The notes under the pieces: model-generated
What the model was told of the DNA's origin: nothing
What the model saw: the letters and a program-made list of their open reading frames with translations, nothing else
Databases searched by the model: none
Program-made: the position numbers and the translations under genes
Shown: positions 32,232-40,989 of the stretch, one piece after another
Numbering within the stretch: position 1 is the stretch's first letter
Layout of the letters: the number at the start of each line of letters is the position of its first letter
From: DTU032 sp964346175
GTDB taxonomy: Bacteria; Bacillota; Clostridia; Saccharofermentanales; DTU023
Direction of reading: 5' to 3'
Length of the DNA: 64,000 nt
Assembly (NCBI GenBank): GCA_964346175.1
Contig: CAYFTG010000006.1
Location: 11,697-75,696, forward strand

Positions 32232-33419
32232 ATGAAAAAGGGATTAAAAATAATTCAAGATAATTTAAATGAACTGAAGGCATCCGGCCTCTACAGTGAA
32301 GAGCGCATTTTGACTGTGCCGCAAGGCAGCGTGATCGACACAACTGAAACTAAGGGTGTCATTAATATGTGTGCCAACAACTATCTCGGTTTGTCGAACG
32401 ATCCCGAGTTAGTGCAAGCCGCTAAGGAGAGTTACGATCGCTGGGGCTACGGCTTGTCGTCAGTACGCTTTATCTGCGGTACTCAGGTACAGCATAAAGA
32501 GCTGGAAGCAGAATTGGCGAAATTCTTCGGTTTCGAAGACAGCATTCTCTATTCATCTTGCTTCGATGCTAATGGCGGCCTGTTTGGCACCTTGCTCACC
32601 GAAGAAGATGCGATAATTTCCGACGAGCTCAATCATGCCAGCATTATTGACGGCGTTAGACTCTCGAAGGCTAAACGCTATCGCTATAACAATAACGATA
32701 TGGAGCATTTGGAAGAGTGTTTACAAGAGGCAGAGGCTGATGGAGCCCGTATTAAGTTAATTGCCACGGATGGAGTTTTCTCAATGGACGGCATCATCGC
32801 GGACTTAAAATCGATCTGCGATCTGGCGGACAAGTACGATGCTTTGGTGATGGTGGATGACTCACACGCCTCAGGCTTTATTGGTAAGAAGGGGAGAGGC
32901 ACTCCTGAATTCTGTGATGTCTTGGGACGGATTGATATCATGACCAGTACTCTCGGAAAAGCAATGGGTGGAGCGTCCGGAGGTTTCACGCTGGCGAATA
33001 AGGATACCGTAGCCTGGCTCAGACAAAAGAGTCGCCCCTATCTTTTCTCTAATACCCTCTCGCCGGCAATCGTCGCCACTTCCTTGAAAGTCTTAGAAAT
33101 GATTCAACGCGACAGCTTCCTCATCGATCGTGTCAATGCGAATACAGAATATTTCCGTAAGGAGATCGTGGCTTTGGGCTTGGACGTTATTGAAGGGAGC
33201 CATCCCATTGTCCCCGTGATGGTTTATGACGCGAAAAAGGCCTTAGATGTCGCCGAATTCATGTTGGAGAAGGGCATCTATGTCGTGGCTTTCAAGTATC
33301 CGGTAGTTCCGGAGGGATTGGCTCGAATTCGCTGCCAGATTTCAGCAGCTCACAGTAAGGAAGAGCTCGACACCGCCTTGGCAGCCTTTGCCGAAGCAAA
33401 GAAAGAATTTGATCTCTAG
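32232..33419 (+). CDS. kbl: Glycine C-acetyltransferase (2-amino-3-ketobutyrate CoA ligase)
   Basis: 395 residues of the alpha-oxoamine synthase family. Visible landmarks are [46 protein letters not shown], and the PLP lysine in [14 protein letters not shown]. With CoA it splits 2-amino-3-ketobutyrate into glycine and acetyl-CoA, finishing the Tdh pathway. ATG 32232 with aaagga is preferred; an in-frame start 25 codons upstream would lie inside tdh. Ends at a strong terminator. Confidence 0.96.
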   Translation: MKKGLKIIQDNLNELKASGLYSEERILTVPQGSVIDTTETKGVINMCANNYLGLSNDPELVQAAKESYDRWGYGLSSVRFICGTQVQHKELEAELAKFFGFEDSILYSSCFDANGGLFGTLLTEEDAIISDELNHASIIDGVRLSKAKRYRYNNNDMEHLEECLQEAEADGARIKLIATDGVFSMDGIIADLKSICDLADKYDALVMVDDSHASGFIGKKGRGTPEFCDVLGRIDIMTSTLGKAMGGASGGFTLANKDTVAWLRQKSRPYLFSNTLSPAIVATSLKVLEMIQRDSFLIDRVNANTEYFRKEIVALGLDVIEGSHPIVPVMVYDAKKALDVAEFMLEKGIYVVAFKYPVVPEGLARIRCQISAAHSKEELDTALAAFAEAKKEFDL

Positions 33420-33442
33420 GCTCTGAACTAAGCGCTAAAAAC

Positions 33443-33477
33443 AAAAAGCTCCTAAGCACTTCGGCTAGGAGCTTTTT
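33443..33477 (+). terminator. Bidirectional terminator of tdh-kbl and the perR operon
   Basis: Perfect 11-bp stem aaaaagctcct/aggagcttttt with a 13-base loop. Its A and T runs let it work in both directions between the convergent kbl and rubrerythrin genes. Confidence 0.9.
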
Positions 33478-33499
33478 GCTACTAAAATAATCTTCAGAT

Positions 33500-34501
33500 T
33501 TAGTATTTAATAAATTTTTCACCAAGAGCATTACAGATGAAGCATTTGTCAGGCCTTACCTTCTCGATATTGCCGCAAACGGGGCAGAGGTAATAGAAGA
33601 TTTCTTCATCTTCCTCTTTGTCCAGATTGTCCAAGAGTTCCTGATACAAACCGGCGTGAACTTCCTCGGCTTTCATTGCGTAGGTAAAAGACCTTGCTGC
33701 CGCGGTATTGCCCTCAGCTTCAGCCTGTTCAACATAAGGCGGGTACATGCTGGTGTACTCGTAAGTTTCGCCTTCAACGCCGTCTTTGAGGTTCTCGGCA
33801 ATAGTGCCGACTTTGCCCGCGACTTCAAAATGCCTGATCGCATGGATGGTTTCGGCATCAGCAGCTGCACGGAAAAGCTTGGCGGCATTTGCATAGCCGT
33901 CTTTCTCGGCCTTCTTAGCGTAGGCTGTGTACTTTCTGTTTGCTTCTGATTCACCTGTAAAGGCGGTCATTAAATTGTCTACTGTTGATGGTTTTTCACT
34001 CATTGATTGTTCCTCCTCGTATTTTTCATGATATTTATCATGTTTCTTTATAAGTTTTTCGACTGTTTCGCGCGGAAAATCTTCCGCTTGTTCTTGCTCT
34101 AAGAGCGATTGCAAAAATAATTTTGTGTTGTCACTTTGGGGCAAGAGAAAACCTGACTCACGCAGGAGTTCTTCCGCCATGATGTGATTGGCTCTCTCCA
34201 GCGCAGCGGCCAGTTTGCCCGGCAAAGCTGCCGCAATATTCTCTTGCTGAGATTTGCTGCGCAACAATTTGTGCAGTGCATTGACTACATTATCTTCTAC
34301 TTCCTGTTGTTCGGGATAAAAATGCGGCACCATAGAAATCGCACCGGAAGGGCAAGCATCAGCACAATCGCCGCAACCGATGCAGGTGTCTACATCAATG
34401 ATACTGTTTTCCGTATCAGTAGCGCCTGTAGGGCAGACATAAAGACATAAGCAGTCTTTCGTGCACAGTCTGATATTTCTTACTGCATATTTTTCTGACA
34501 T
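33500..34501 (-). CDS. Ferredoxin-rubrerythrin fusion protein
   Basis: 333 residues. N-terminal 4Fe-4S part: CTKDCLCLYVCPTGAT and the classical CIGCGDCADACPSGAI. Residues about 60-165 form a helical region of unknown fold. From M167 on it is a complete rubrerythrin: diiron ligands in GESEANRKY, ETIH and EEVH, then a C-terminal rubredoxin knuckle pair, CPVCGN and CFICNAL. Rubrerythrins reduce hydrogen peroxide in anaerobes, and the ferredoxin part could feed electrons to the diiron site. An internal SD and ATG at 34003 may also make the rubrerythrin part alone. The start at ATG 34501 lies four bases after the rubredoxin gene with SD gaggtag. Last gene of the perR operon. Confidence 0.88.
   Translation of the reverse strand: MSEKYAVRNIRLCTKDCLCLYVCPTGATDTENSIIDVDTCIGCGDCADACPSGAISMVPHFYPEQQEVEDNVVNALHKLLRSKSQQENIAAALPGKLAAALERANHIMAEELLRESGFLLPQSDNTKLFLQSLLEQEQAEDFPRETVEKLIKKHDKYHEKYEEEQSMSEKPSTVDNLMTAFTGESEANRKYTAYAKKAEKDGYANAAKLFRAAADAETIHAIRHFEVAGKVGTIAENLKDGVEGETYEYTSMYPPYVEQAEAEGNTAAARSFTYAMKAEEVHAGLYQELLDNLDKEEDEEIFYYLCPVCGNIEKVRPDKCFICNALGEKFIKY
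34001..34018 (-). promoter_or_regulatory. Internal SD and start codon for free rubrerythrin
   Basis: Minus strand: gaggagg (34018-34012), eight bases, ATG 34003. From here the frame encodes MSEKPSTVDNLMTAFTGESE, exactly the usual N-terminus of stand-alone rubrerythrin, giving a 167-residue product in frame with the fusion. The SD itself encodes the Glu-Glu run before M167. Confidence 0.6.
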
Positions 34502-34505
34502 TTTT

Positions 34506-35153
34506 CTACCTCGCCTCTACCAAGTCAAATTTCCAATTGGGTACTTTGCAGACAGGGCACACTTCCGGCAGATTATCCCCCAGATAAACAAAACCGCAAA
34601 TCGTGCAGACATAGACATCAGTGTCTTCGACCAGTGCATCGCCCTGAACTTCATAGCGAGAGAGCAGTGACTTAACTATGCGGCTGACCTTCTCGGTCCA
34701 AACAAGCGCTCGTAAAGCTCCTCTGTCTCCTGCTTCTGTCGCAAGCTTGTTCGCGTTGGGAAAATCTTCTTCCAAATCAACCGTCAATAGATCCTGCATC
34801 TTTGCATATGAAGGATCTTCTTCGGGTGCAGCCACGCCTTTAAAGTAGTCAGAAAGCTGCTTGAAGGCATCCGCCTCTTCAGTCTGATACTGTTTCTCGT
34901 AGCCACGTGCCAGATTCGAGCATAGCGCACTCATCTCACGGGCAGTGTAGTCTGTGGAAATCTCCTGATAAACAGCAGAATCCTTTTGTGTCCGGATCTC
35001 TTTCTCCTCTTCAGCCAGAGCTTCTCCCGAGGCTTCAAACTCGAATTTCATTGCGCCGCACAGTGGACAGGCCCAGTTATTCGGTAGATCTTCCCATGGC
35101 CCGTCAGCTCCATCATAGATGTAACCGCAAACGGTACATACATAACTCACCAT
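34506..35153 (-). CDS. Double-rubredoxin protein with helical middle domain
   Basis: 215 residues. An N-terminal rubredoxin ([20 protein letters not shown]...CPLCGA) resembles normal rubredoxin. A helical middle (about 60-175) looks derived from rubrerythrin but shows none of the ExxH diiron motifs. A C-terminal short rubredoxin-like knuckle pair follows ([20 protein letters not shown]). It probably carries electrons from an NAD(P)H:rubredoxin reductase to peroxide- or oxygen-reducing proteins such as its neighbour. SD taggaggt is well placed. Middle gene of the perR operon. Confidence 0.82.
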   Translation of the reverse strand: MVSYVCTVCGYIYDGADGPWEDLPNNWACPLCGAMKFEFEASGEALAEEEKEIRTQKDSAVYQEISTDYTAREMSALCSNLARGYEKQYQTEEADAFKQLSDYFKGVAAPEEDPSYAKMQDLLTVDLEEDFPNANKLATEAGDRGALRALVWTEKVSRIVKSLLSRYEVQGDALVEDTDVYVCTICGFVYLGDNLPEVCPVCKVPNWKFDLVEAR

Positions 35154-35171
35154 TAATTACCTCCTATATAT

Positions 35172-35597
35172 TTATTTTTCAGAGTAGCTTCCCCCAGATT
35201 CCAAACAGTTCGGACAAAGTCCTCTGAAATATACGTCTTTTTCTCTTATCTCAAAATTAGCGAGATCGCTCGATTTTATCTCATCTACGTTAAGGTTGAA
35301 GTCGAAAATTTTATTACAGGAGGTGCATTTGAAATGTCCATGATCGTCACTAATAATTTCGTAGCGCTTTTCGTTTTCCTCAATGGTTAAAACATTGACC
35401 AAGCCGACCTTTTCCAGTAAGTGTAGAGTGTTATAAACTGTGGCTTTGGATAGACTTGGGATGTCTTCTTGAAGTTCAACATAAATATCATCCACACTGG
35501 GATGGACCCGGTTTTGGACGAGAAATTCTAGCACCTTAAGCCTCGGGTGAGAGAGGCGAATGTTTTTATCTTGTAATTTTTGTATTAATTCTTCCAT
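35172..35597 (-). CDS. perR: PerR/Fur-family peroxide-type repressor
   Basis: 141 residues. A winged-helix DNA-binding part (HPRLKVLEFLV, SLSKATVYNTLHLLEKVGLV) is followed by the dimerisation domain with HGHFKCTSC and CPNC. These give the structural zinc Cys4 site and the His-x-His of the regulatory metal site. The family includes PerR (peroxide), Fur (iron) and Zur. The coding of rubredoxin and rubrerythrin behind it and the PerR-like box before it favour PerR. The SD is weak. The operator at 35641 suggests self-control. Confidence 0.85.
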   Translation of the reverse strand: MEELIQKLQDKNIRLSHPRLKVLEFLVQNRVHPSVDDIYVELQEDIPSLSKATVYNTLHLLEKVGLVNVLTIEENEKRYEIISDDHGHFKCTSCNKIFDFNLNVDEIKSSDLANFEIREKDVYFRGLCPNCLESGGSYSEK

Positions 35598-35640
35598 AAT
35601 TATTGCTCACAATTAGTATTCAGGATAAATGAGTTAATAT

Positions 35641-35683
35641 TTGTAATGATTCTAATTATGTATACAGTATTAATATATAACAA
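35641..35683 (-). promoter_or_regulatory. perR operon promoter with PerR-like box
   Basis: Minus strand: TTGTTA (35683-35678), 17 bases, CATAAT (35660-35655). TTGTAATGATTCTAA (35641-35655) matches the known PerR consensus TTATAATnATTATAA at 13 of 15 positions and overlaps the -10/start region. A repressor bound there would block the promoter. Confidence 0.65.
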
Positions 35684-35848
35684 TGAACGGAGAGAATCAA
35701 GTGAATTTTAAGTATTTTGTGTAATTTTGTTTGCGTTAAGGACAAGACGAGGATGCAGTGAAGGTCAGAGTAATAATAGTTGATTCTGCTAGAATAAAAT
35801 AAGCAGGTAATTCGCGTAGAGATTTGACCGAGAAAGAAAGGAGTAACA

Positions 35849-36100
35849 ATGCAGGCTTATTTGAAAACGATCAGAGACGCCATGATAATTGATGGAAACA
35901 ATATTTCCTTCCAATACATGAGAAAAATCTGCGGCATTTTCTCCACAGTTACAGAAGGCGTGTTTTCGTTTACTTCGCGGTTCGGCGACTTAACCAAAGA
36001 TTACTCCAATATTGATGATGCGCTAACTGATGATTTTTTCGGTGGTAATTCCATTGCAGAATTAGTTGCTGATAAGGGTATTCGAATAGAATATCATTAG
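35849..36100 (+). CDS. Small acidic protein, unknown
   Basis: 83 residues. SD gaaaggag lies six bases before ATG 35849, so it is probably translated. It has no clear membrane segment or known motif; the middle is aromatic and polar (ICGIFSTVTEGVFSFTSRFGD), the end acidic. It stands alone between the perR promoter and tRNA-Lys, with a weak hairpin (tcccc/gggga, about 36131-36156) behind it. No function can be offered. Confidence 0.55.
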   Translation: MQAYLKTIRDAMIIDGNNISFQYMRKICGIFSTVTEGVFSFTSRFGDLTKDYSNIDDALTDDFFGGNSIAELVADKGIRIEYH

Positions 36101-36249
36101 TGTTACAAGGAAAGTAATGAAGCTCAAAAATCCCCTGGTGGGTGTTTTCTTGGGGAAAAATCTAGGAGACTCGGATACTTTTTTCCTAACTTGAAAGGGG
36201 ACAAGTAATGATTTACATTCTCTATGGATTCTGAGATGGATATCGTAGC

Positions 36250-36285
36250 AAAAAGCCCCCAAAACCTTGTCGTTTCAGGGGCTTT
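36250..36285 (-). terminator. Terminator of tRNA-Lys
   Basis: Minus strand: stem aaagcccc/ggggcttt followed by a T-run, four bases after the tRNA 3' end. Confidence 0.8.
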
Positions 36286-36289
36286 ACGT

Positions 36290-36365
36290 TGGTACACCAT
36301 TAGGGATTCGAACCCTAGACCTACTGATTAAGAGTCAGTTGCTCTACCGACTGAGCTAATGGTGC
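36290..36365 (-). tRNA. tRNA-Lys (anticodon CTT)
   Basis: 76 bases with encoded CCA. Acceptor gcaccat/atggtgt (one G-T pair), D-arm agctcagtcggtagagc, T-arm gggttcgaatccc. The anticodon loop is tCTTaa in stem ctgac/gtcag-type pairing and reads AAG. Promoter and terminator flank it. Confidence 0.97.
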
Positions 36366-36381
36366 GTTTGAGTACTCAGAG

Positions 36382-36411
36382 ATTATAGGAGTAAATTAAT
36401 GCATTTGTCAA
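36382..36411 (-). promoter_or_regulatory. Promoter of tRNA-Lys
   Basis: Minus strand: perfect TTGACA (36411-36406), an 18-base spacer and perfect TATAAT (36387-36382). Confidence 0.85.
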
Positions 36412-36497
36412 CAGTAAAAAATAAAGGAGTCATTAGACGCTGCTAAAGTCAAAGCGTCATTAATTTACATTAAAACTAATATTTGATGAGCTGATTC

Positions 36498-36526
36498 TTG
36501 CAGCAGTTCTAATCATTTGATAATAT
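36498..36526 (+). promoter_or_regulatory. Promoter of corB-P-ATPase operon
   Basis: TTGCAG (36498-36503), 17 bases, TAATAT (36521-36526). Transcription would begin near 36533, leaving a leader of about 97 bases. Confidence 0.5.
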
Positions 36527-36551
36527 AGGCGCATCGTCGACTTAGCGAGAG

Positions 36552-36606
36552 AGGAAAATATATTTACAGTGAAGGTCACTGTTGCCTTTGAGGCAAAATA
36601 TTTCCT
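36552..36606 (+). ncRNA. Three-way-junction leader RNA before corB (candidate regulatory RNA)
   Basis: Two perfect hairpins abut each other: ACAGTGA-agg-TCACTGT (36566-36582) and TGCCT-ttg-AGGCA (36583-36595). An outer stem, AGGAAA (36552-36557) with TTTCCT (36601-36606), extended by further A-T pairs with a bulge, encloses both. The SD aggaggt begins ten bases later. The fold does not match any riboswitch I know. Confidence 0.45.
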
Positions 36607-36629
36607 GCAACACTTAGGAGGTATAATCC

Positions 36630-38054
36630 TTGGACGGTTCCGGCTGTATTAGCCCTCTTTGGAGGGTTTTGCTGTCAAATCAAAACTTAGCGATCCCACC
36701 ACAATCCGGTTCCTTAGCTTTTGATTTGATTCTAATTTTTATCTTAATCTTGATCAACGGCTTTTTTGCCGGATCAGAGATGGCAATCGTTACACAAAAC
36801 GACAATCGTATCAGAAAACTGGCCGATGAAGGTAATTCAGCTGCAAAAAAACTATTGAAGATTGTTGAAGACAAGAGCCAAATTTTGGCTACAATTCAAG
36901 TGTCTATCACCTTTGCAGGCTTTCTTTCTAGTGCTTTTGCAGCTGATAAGATCTCATCACGCCTTTATGTGGCTATTGATCCCACCTTTCAAAACCCATG
37001 GCTGCAAACGCTTTTCCTTGTCCTTATAACAATTCTGGTGTCATATTTCTCACTAGTTTTGGGAGAACTGGTTCCGAAGCGTCTAGCCATGCGCAACCCT
37101 GAGAAGATGTCTTTGAAGGTTGTGCCGGTTTTAATATTCTTTGACTTCATCTTCCGCCCTTTTACAAAATTATTAAATTGGAGCACCAACGGTGTTTTAC
37201 GCCTTATGGGCATTGATCCTAAGGAAACCCAAGATACTGTTACGGAGGACGAAATTCGTATTCTGGCAGAAGTAGGGGTAGATTCAGGGGACCTGCCGGC
37301 AGAAGACGCTTTCTTGATTGACAACATCTTTGCTTTCGATGATAAGGATGTGGGAGAAATTATGACTCCGCGTCTTTCAGTTAGTGCTATATCTGTTGAC
37401 GCTACTTACGATGAGGCGGTCAACTTTGCCGCTAATGCGCATTTTTCACGCTTTCCGGTTTATGAAGATGACTTAGACAACATCGTTGGCACGCTTTTTC
37501 TTAAAGATCTGATGCGTGTTCCTCAAGATGAACGCGGAGAGGCATTTGATTTGCATAAGATAATGCGAAATGCTTACTTCGTTCCTGAAGGTAAGCAAAT
37601 TGATGTATTATTTCGGGAGATGAAATCTAAACATATATCCATGGCAATTGTCGTGGATGAGTATGGCGGCACGGAAGGTTTGGTTACGATGGAAGACCTG
37701 CTGGAAGAAATAGTGGGTGAAATCGAGGATGAGTATGATCCTCCGAAGAACGACGTAATCGCGAACGATGACGGCAGCTTTATCATGAGTGGTTTGCTGA
37801 CGCCGCAGGAAGCGGGCCGATATGTCGAGGCTTTGGACGAACTTGAAGAGGATGACAACTACGATACAATCGCAGGTTTTGTACTTTCGCTATTGGGAAG
37901 AATACCTTCGGCTGATGAAAATGCCAGCGTAGTGTTTGAAAATCTTCGTTTTACAGTTTTGAAAATGGATGATCGCCGTATCGATCAGATTTTATTGGAG
38001 ATTTTACCCGAAGAGGAGCTTTCGGAAGATGAGTCCGGAAATGAAAATAATTAG
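36630..38054 (+). CDS. CNNM/CorB-type transporter (DUF21-CBS-CorC)
   Basis: 474 residues. A DUF21 membrane domain (about 25-200) includes NGFFAGSEMAIV and LVLGELVPKRLAMRNPEK, two CBS domains follow (DVGEIMTPRLSV; MAIVVDEYGGTEGLVTMEDLLEEIVGEIEDEYD), and a C-terminal CorC_HlyC domain ends the protein. Members export magnesium or related divalent cations; older names call them haemolysin-like. TTG 36630 is chosen because aggaggt (36616-36622) is seven bases upstream and no ATG exists before the membrane domain. The first codons contain a terminator-like hairpin (ccctc/gaggg plus TTTT, 36653-36670). A P-type ATPase follows 38 bases later. Confidence 0.88.
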   Translation: MDGSGCISPLWRVLLSNQNLAIPPQSGSLAFDLILIFILILINGFFAGSEMAIVTQNDNRIRKLADEGNSAAKKLLKIVEDKSQILATIQVSITFAGFLSSAFAADKISSRLYVAIDPTFQNPWLQTLFLVLITILVSYFSLVLGELVPKRLAMRNPEKMSLKVVPVLIFFDFIFRPFTKLLNWSTNGVLRLMGIDPKETQDTVTEDEIRILAEVGVDSGDLPAEDAFLIDNIFAFDDKDVGEIMTPRLSVSAISVDATYDEAVNFAANAHFSRFPVYEDDLDNIVGTLFLKDLMRVPQDERGEAFDLHKIMRNAYFVPEGKQIDVLFREMKSKHISMAIVVDEYGGTEGLVTMEDLLEEIVGEIEDEYDPPKNDVIANDDGSFIMSGLLTPQEAGRYVEALDELEEDDNYDTIAGFVLSLLGRIPSADENASVVFENLRFTVLKMDDRRIDQILLEILPEEELSEDESGNENN

Positions 38055-38092
38055 GGTAAACAAAACAAAAATGGAGGAAATATAGGCAGCCG

Positions 38093-40921
38093 ATGACTAA
38101 GAAAAATGCAGAAATGCTGAGCCGGGACGAGACACAAGACTCTGTACTGACTCTAGCAGAGGCCTCTATCAGTAGTTCAGACGATGTAGTTAATAAGCTT
38201 GAGGCAGATCCAACGCTAGGTTTGTCTTCTGACACTGCAAGAAAATTACTGGAAACATACGGTCCTAATGAGCTGGCTGAAGAGAAGAAGGAATCTTTCT
38301 TCATTAAGCTATTGAATCAGTTTAAGGACTTCATGATCATTATTTTGATCATTGCAGCAATAATTTCGGGCGCTTTGGGTGAAATGCTAGATGCCGGTGT
38401 TATTCTGGCAATCGTTATCATTAATGCGTTGCTGGGCGTTTATCAAGAGGGAAAAGCGGAAAGGGCAGTTGAAGCTCTGCAGAAGATGGCTGCTCCTGAA
38501 GCACATGTTATACGTGACGGGAAGCTGCAGGTTGTTGCAGCCGCCGATCTGGTGCCTGGAGATCTGGTGCAGTTGGAAGCAGGGAACGTTGTTCCTGCAG
38601 ATATCCGACTGATTCAAAGCCAGAATATGCAGGCAGATGAGTCAGCTTTGACCGGTGAATCAGTGCCTGTCGAAAAGAACGCTGATTTCATGTCGGAAGA
38701 AGTGCTGGGCATAGGCGATCGCCTAAACGTCGTCTATAGCAGTACCGCTATCACCTATGGCCGCGGTGTCGGCATTGTCGTCTCTACCGGACAAAAAACC
38801 GAGATTGGACGCATAGCATCCAGTCTTACAAGTATTAGTCAGGAAGAGACCCCTTTACAACAAAATTTAAACCGCCTCGGCAAGGTTCTGGGGATTTTAG
38901 CCCTAGCCGTAGTCGCTGTAATCTTTGTTGTAGGATTATTCCAAGGTGGCGATCCCTTACAACTCTTTATGACTGCAGTAGCCCTTGCTGTAGCGGCAAT
39001 TCCGGAAGGACTGCCTGCTGTAGTTACAATTGTACTTTCCTTAGGTATGAATCGCATGGCGCGTGAAAATGCTATTGTCAAGCGCCTCTTGGCAGTTGAA
39101 ACTCTAGGCAGTGTCGATACTATCTGTAGTGATAAGACGGGAACGCTGACTCAGAATGAGATGACTGTGACAAAGCTCTATGCTGATGGTCGTATCTTTG
39201 ATGTGAGTGGCACTGGCTACTCGACTGAAGGTGAAATCAGCAGTACGGACGAAGCAGGTACTGATTCTTCGCAAGCGGTCTTGGATCGGCTGTTTGAGAT
39301 CGGCATTTTGTGTAACGACGCTGTGTTACGCTCCGAAGATGGCGACGTCCAGATGATCGGAGACCCGACAGAAGGCGCTATGTTGGCCGCAGCAGCCAAA
39401 GGCTGCTCTAAAGAGGTCGGTCTTGTGCGCGAAGAGAATCCGCGCATTGATGAGAAGCCTTTTGACTCCGGCCGCAAAATGATGACTGTGGCTGTTACAA
39501 GCCTTCCTGATGCTCCTTTTATTTCTTTGACCAAGGGTGCTCCTGATCGCATCTTGGAACGATCCAATAAAGAGTTGACCGCTGACGGTGTAATCGATTT
39601 AACCGAAGAGCGTCGTCAGGAAATTACCGAAACCAACAGTAGACTTGCACGCTCTGCTTTGCGTGTGCTGGCCTTCGCTTATCGTCCGCATGAAAACGCT
39701 GAGTTTGAGGGTATGGAAGAGGATATGATTTTCGTGGGCTTAATGGGCATGATCGATCCCGCTCGTCCCGAAGTTAAAGACTGTATCCGCATCTGCCATG
39801 AGGCCGGTATCCGTGTTGTTATGATCACAGGTGACCATAAGGAAACCGCTGTCGCCATCGCCAACGACCTCAATCTGAGGAAAGAAGACGATCATGTCTT
39901 ATCCGGTTCTGATCTGGATAAGATGAGTTCCGAAGAATTGGCGGAAGCGTCAGAGCATACTTCAGTCTATGCACGTGTTTCACCGGAGAACAAGGTTCAA
40001 ATAGTGGATGCCTTGAAATCTGAAGGCCACATTTCCTCGATGACCGGAGACGGTGTCAATGATGCGCCGGCACTGAAACGGGCCGACATCGGTGTTGCAA
40101 TGGGCATTACCGGCACCGAAGTTGCCAAGACAGCGTCCGACATGATCCTGACTGATGATAACTTCTCGACTATTGTGCGCGCGGTTGAAGAGGGCAGGGT
40201 TATCTACAACAATATACGCAAAGTAGTAAGCTTCTTACTCTCGTGTAATGTGGGCGAAATCTTGGTCATTTTCATAACCAACATGATCTTGGGACCTGAG
40301 TATACGCCTTTGATGCCGATTCAGCTTCTCTGGTTAAACCTGGTGACAGACAGCTTCCCGGCCTTGGCCTTGGGTCAAGAAAAGGCGGAAGAGGGGATAA
40401 TGAAATTGCCGCCTCGTAAAGCTGACGCCAAAATATTAGACAGAGAAATGCGAGCTTCTATAGTTGTTCAAGCCATCGCTATTTTAGTGACAGTATTTGC
40501 AGCTTTCAATCTCGGCAGAATCTTCTATCCGGACGTATACCTTGAAGGTGGCCTGTCCGTTGCAAACTTCAGCTTTATGCCTTTGAGAGGCACACAGCCC
40601 TCAGTGGGAGCTCACACCTATGCCTTCATTTGCCTGATTTTGGCAGAGTTGGTCCGGGCGTACTCGAGTCGATCGGAGCGGCACTCAGTCTTCAGTTTGG
40701 GTTTCTTCTCCAATGCAACCTTGAACAAAGCGATCTTGCTCTCTGTAGGACTTACCCTAGCAGTAGTGTATTTGCCCTTTATGAACGATCCCTTCTACAC
40801 TATTCCTTTGCAGCTGCGTGACTGGGGTGTAATACTCACACTGGTTTTAATCCCGTTCGCTGCAGGTGAAATCTTTAAAAAGCTGTATCACCGCAGCGGG
40901 AAAAAGAGAAAAGCAGCATAA
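38093..40921 (+). CDS. P-type calcium-transporting ATPase
   Basis: 942 residues, P2 (SERCA/PMCA-like) ATPase. Landmarks: N-terminal cation ATPase domain, actuator ESALTGESVPVEK, M4 PEGLPAVVTIVLSLG (the Pro-Glu-Gly of calcium pumps), phosphorylation site SDKTGTLT with D347, KGAPDRILERS nucleotide-binding part, hinge TGDGVNDAPALK, and four to six C-terminal membrane helices. It exports Ca2+ (possibly Mn2+) with ATP. It shares a transcript with the CorB-type gene, suggesting a divalent-cation export unit. Confidence 0.92.
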   Translation: MTKKNAEMLSRDETQDSVLTLAEASISSSDDVVNKLEADPTLGLSSDTARKLLETYGPNELAEEKKESFFIKLLNQFKDFMIIILIIAAIISGALGEMLDAGVILAIVIINALLGVYQEGKAERAVEALQKMAAPEAHVIRDGKLQVVAAADLVPGDLVQLEAGNVVPADIRLIQSQNMQADESALTGESVPVEKNADFMSEEVLGIGDRLNVVYSSTAITYGRGVGIVVSTGQKTEIGRIASSLTSISQEETPLQQNLNRLGKVLGILALAVVAVIFVVGLFQGGDPLQLFMTAVALAVAAIPEGLPAVVTIVLSLGMNRMARENAIVKRLLAVETLGSVDTICSDKTGTLTQNEMTVTKLYADGRIFDVSGTGYSTEGEISSTDEAGTDSSQAVLDRLFEIGILCNDAVLRSEDGDVQMIGDPTEGAMLAAAAKGCSKEVGLVREENPRIDEKPFDSGRKMMTVAVTSLPDAPFISLTKGAPDRILERSNKELTADGVIDLTEERRQEITETNSRLARSALRVLAFAYRPHENAEFEGMEEDMIFVGLMGMIDPARPEVKDCIRICHEAGIRVVMITGDHKETAVAIANDLNLRKEDDHVLSGSDLDKMSSEELAEASEHTSVYARVSPENKVQIVDALKSEGHISSMTGDGVNDAPALKRADIGVAMGITGTEVAKTASDMILTDDNFSTIVRAVEEGRVIYNNIRKVVSFLLSCNVGEILVIFITNMILGPEYTPLMPIQLLWLNLVTDSFPALALGQEKAEEGIMKLPPRKADAKILDREMRASIVVQAIAILVTVFAAFNLGRIFYPDVYLEGGLSVANFSFMPLRGTQPSVGAHTYAFICLILAELVRAYSSRSERHSVFSLGFFSNATLNKAILLSVGLTLAVVYLPFMNDPFYTIPLQLRDWGVILTLVLIPFAAGEIFKKLYHRSGKKRKAA

Positions 40922-40947
40922 AGACTGTTTCTTTACTCACTTTTTGG

Positions 40948-40980
40948 GGGCAGGGTGCTTGACGTCAGCACTCTGCCCTT
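40948..40980 (+). terminator. Probable terminator of the cation-export operon
   Basis: 12-bp stem gggcagggtgct/agcactctgccc with one G-T pair and a seven-base loop. The T tail is short (tt-gt), so efficiency is uncertain. Confidence 0.6.
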
Positions 40981-40989
40981 GTATACTTC

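Noticed and set aside
36131..36156. Terminator behind the 83-residue gene
   Set aside because: tcccc/gggga stem is short, with A-runs rather than T-runs on the plus strand. Kept only as a weak hairpin.
36498..36629. yybP-ykoY manganese riboswitch or M-box before corB
   Set aside because: The conserved bases and four-way or long-helix layouts of these classes are absent; only a small three-way junction is seen.
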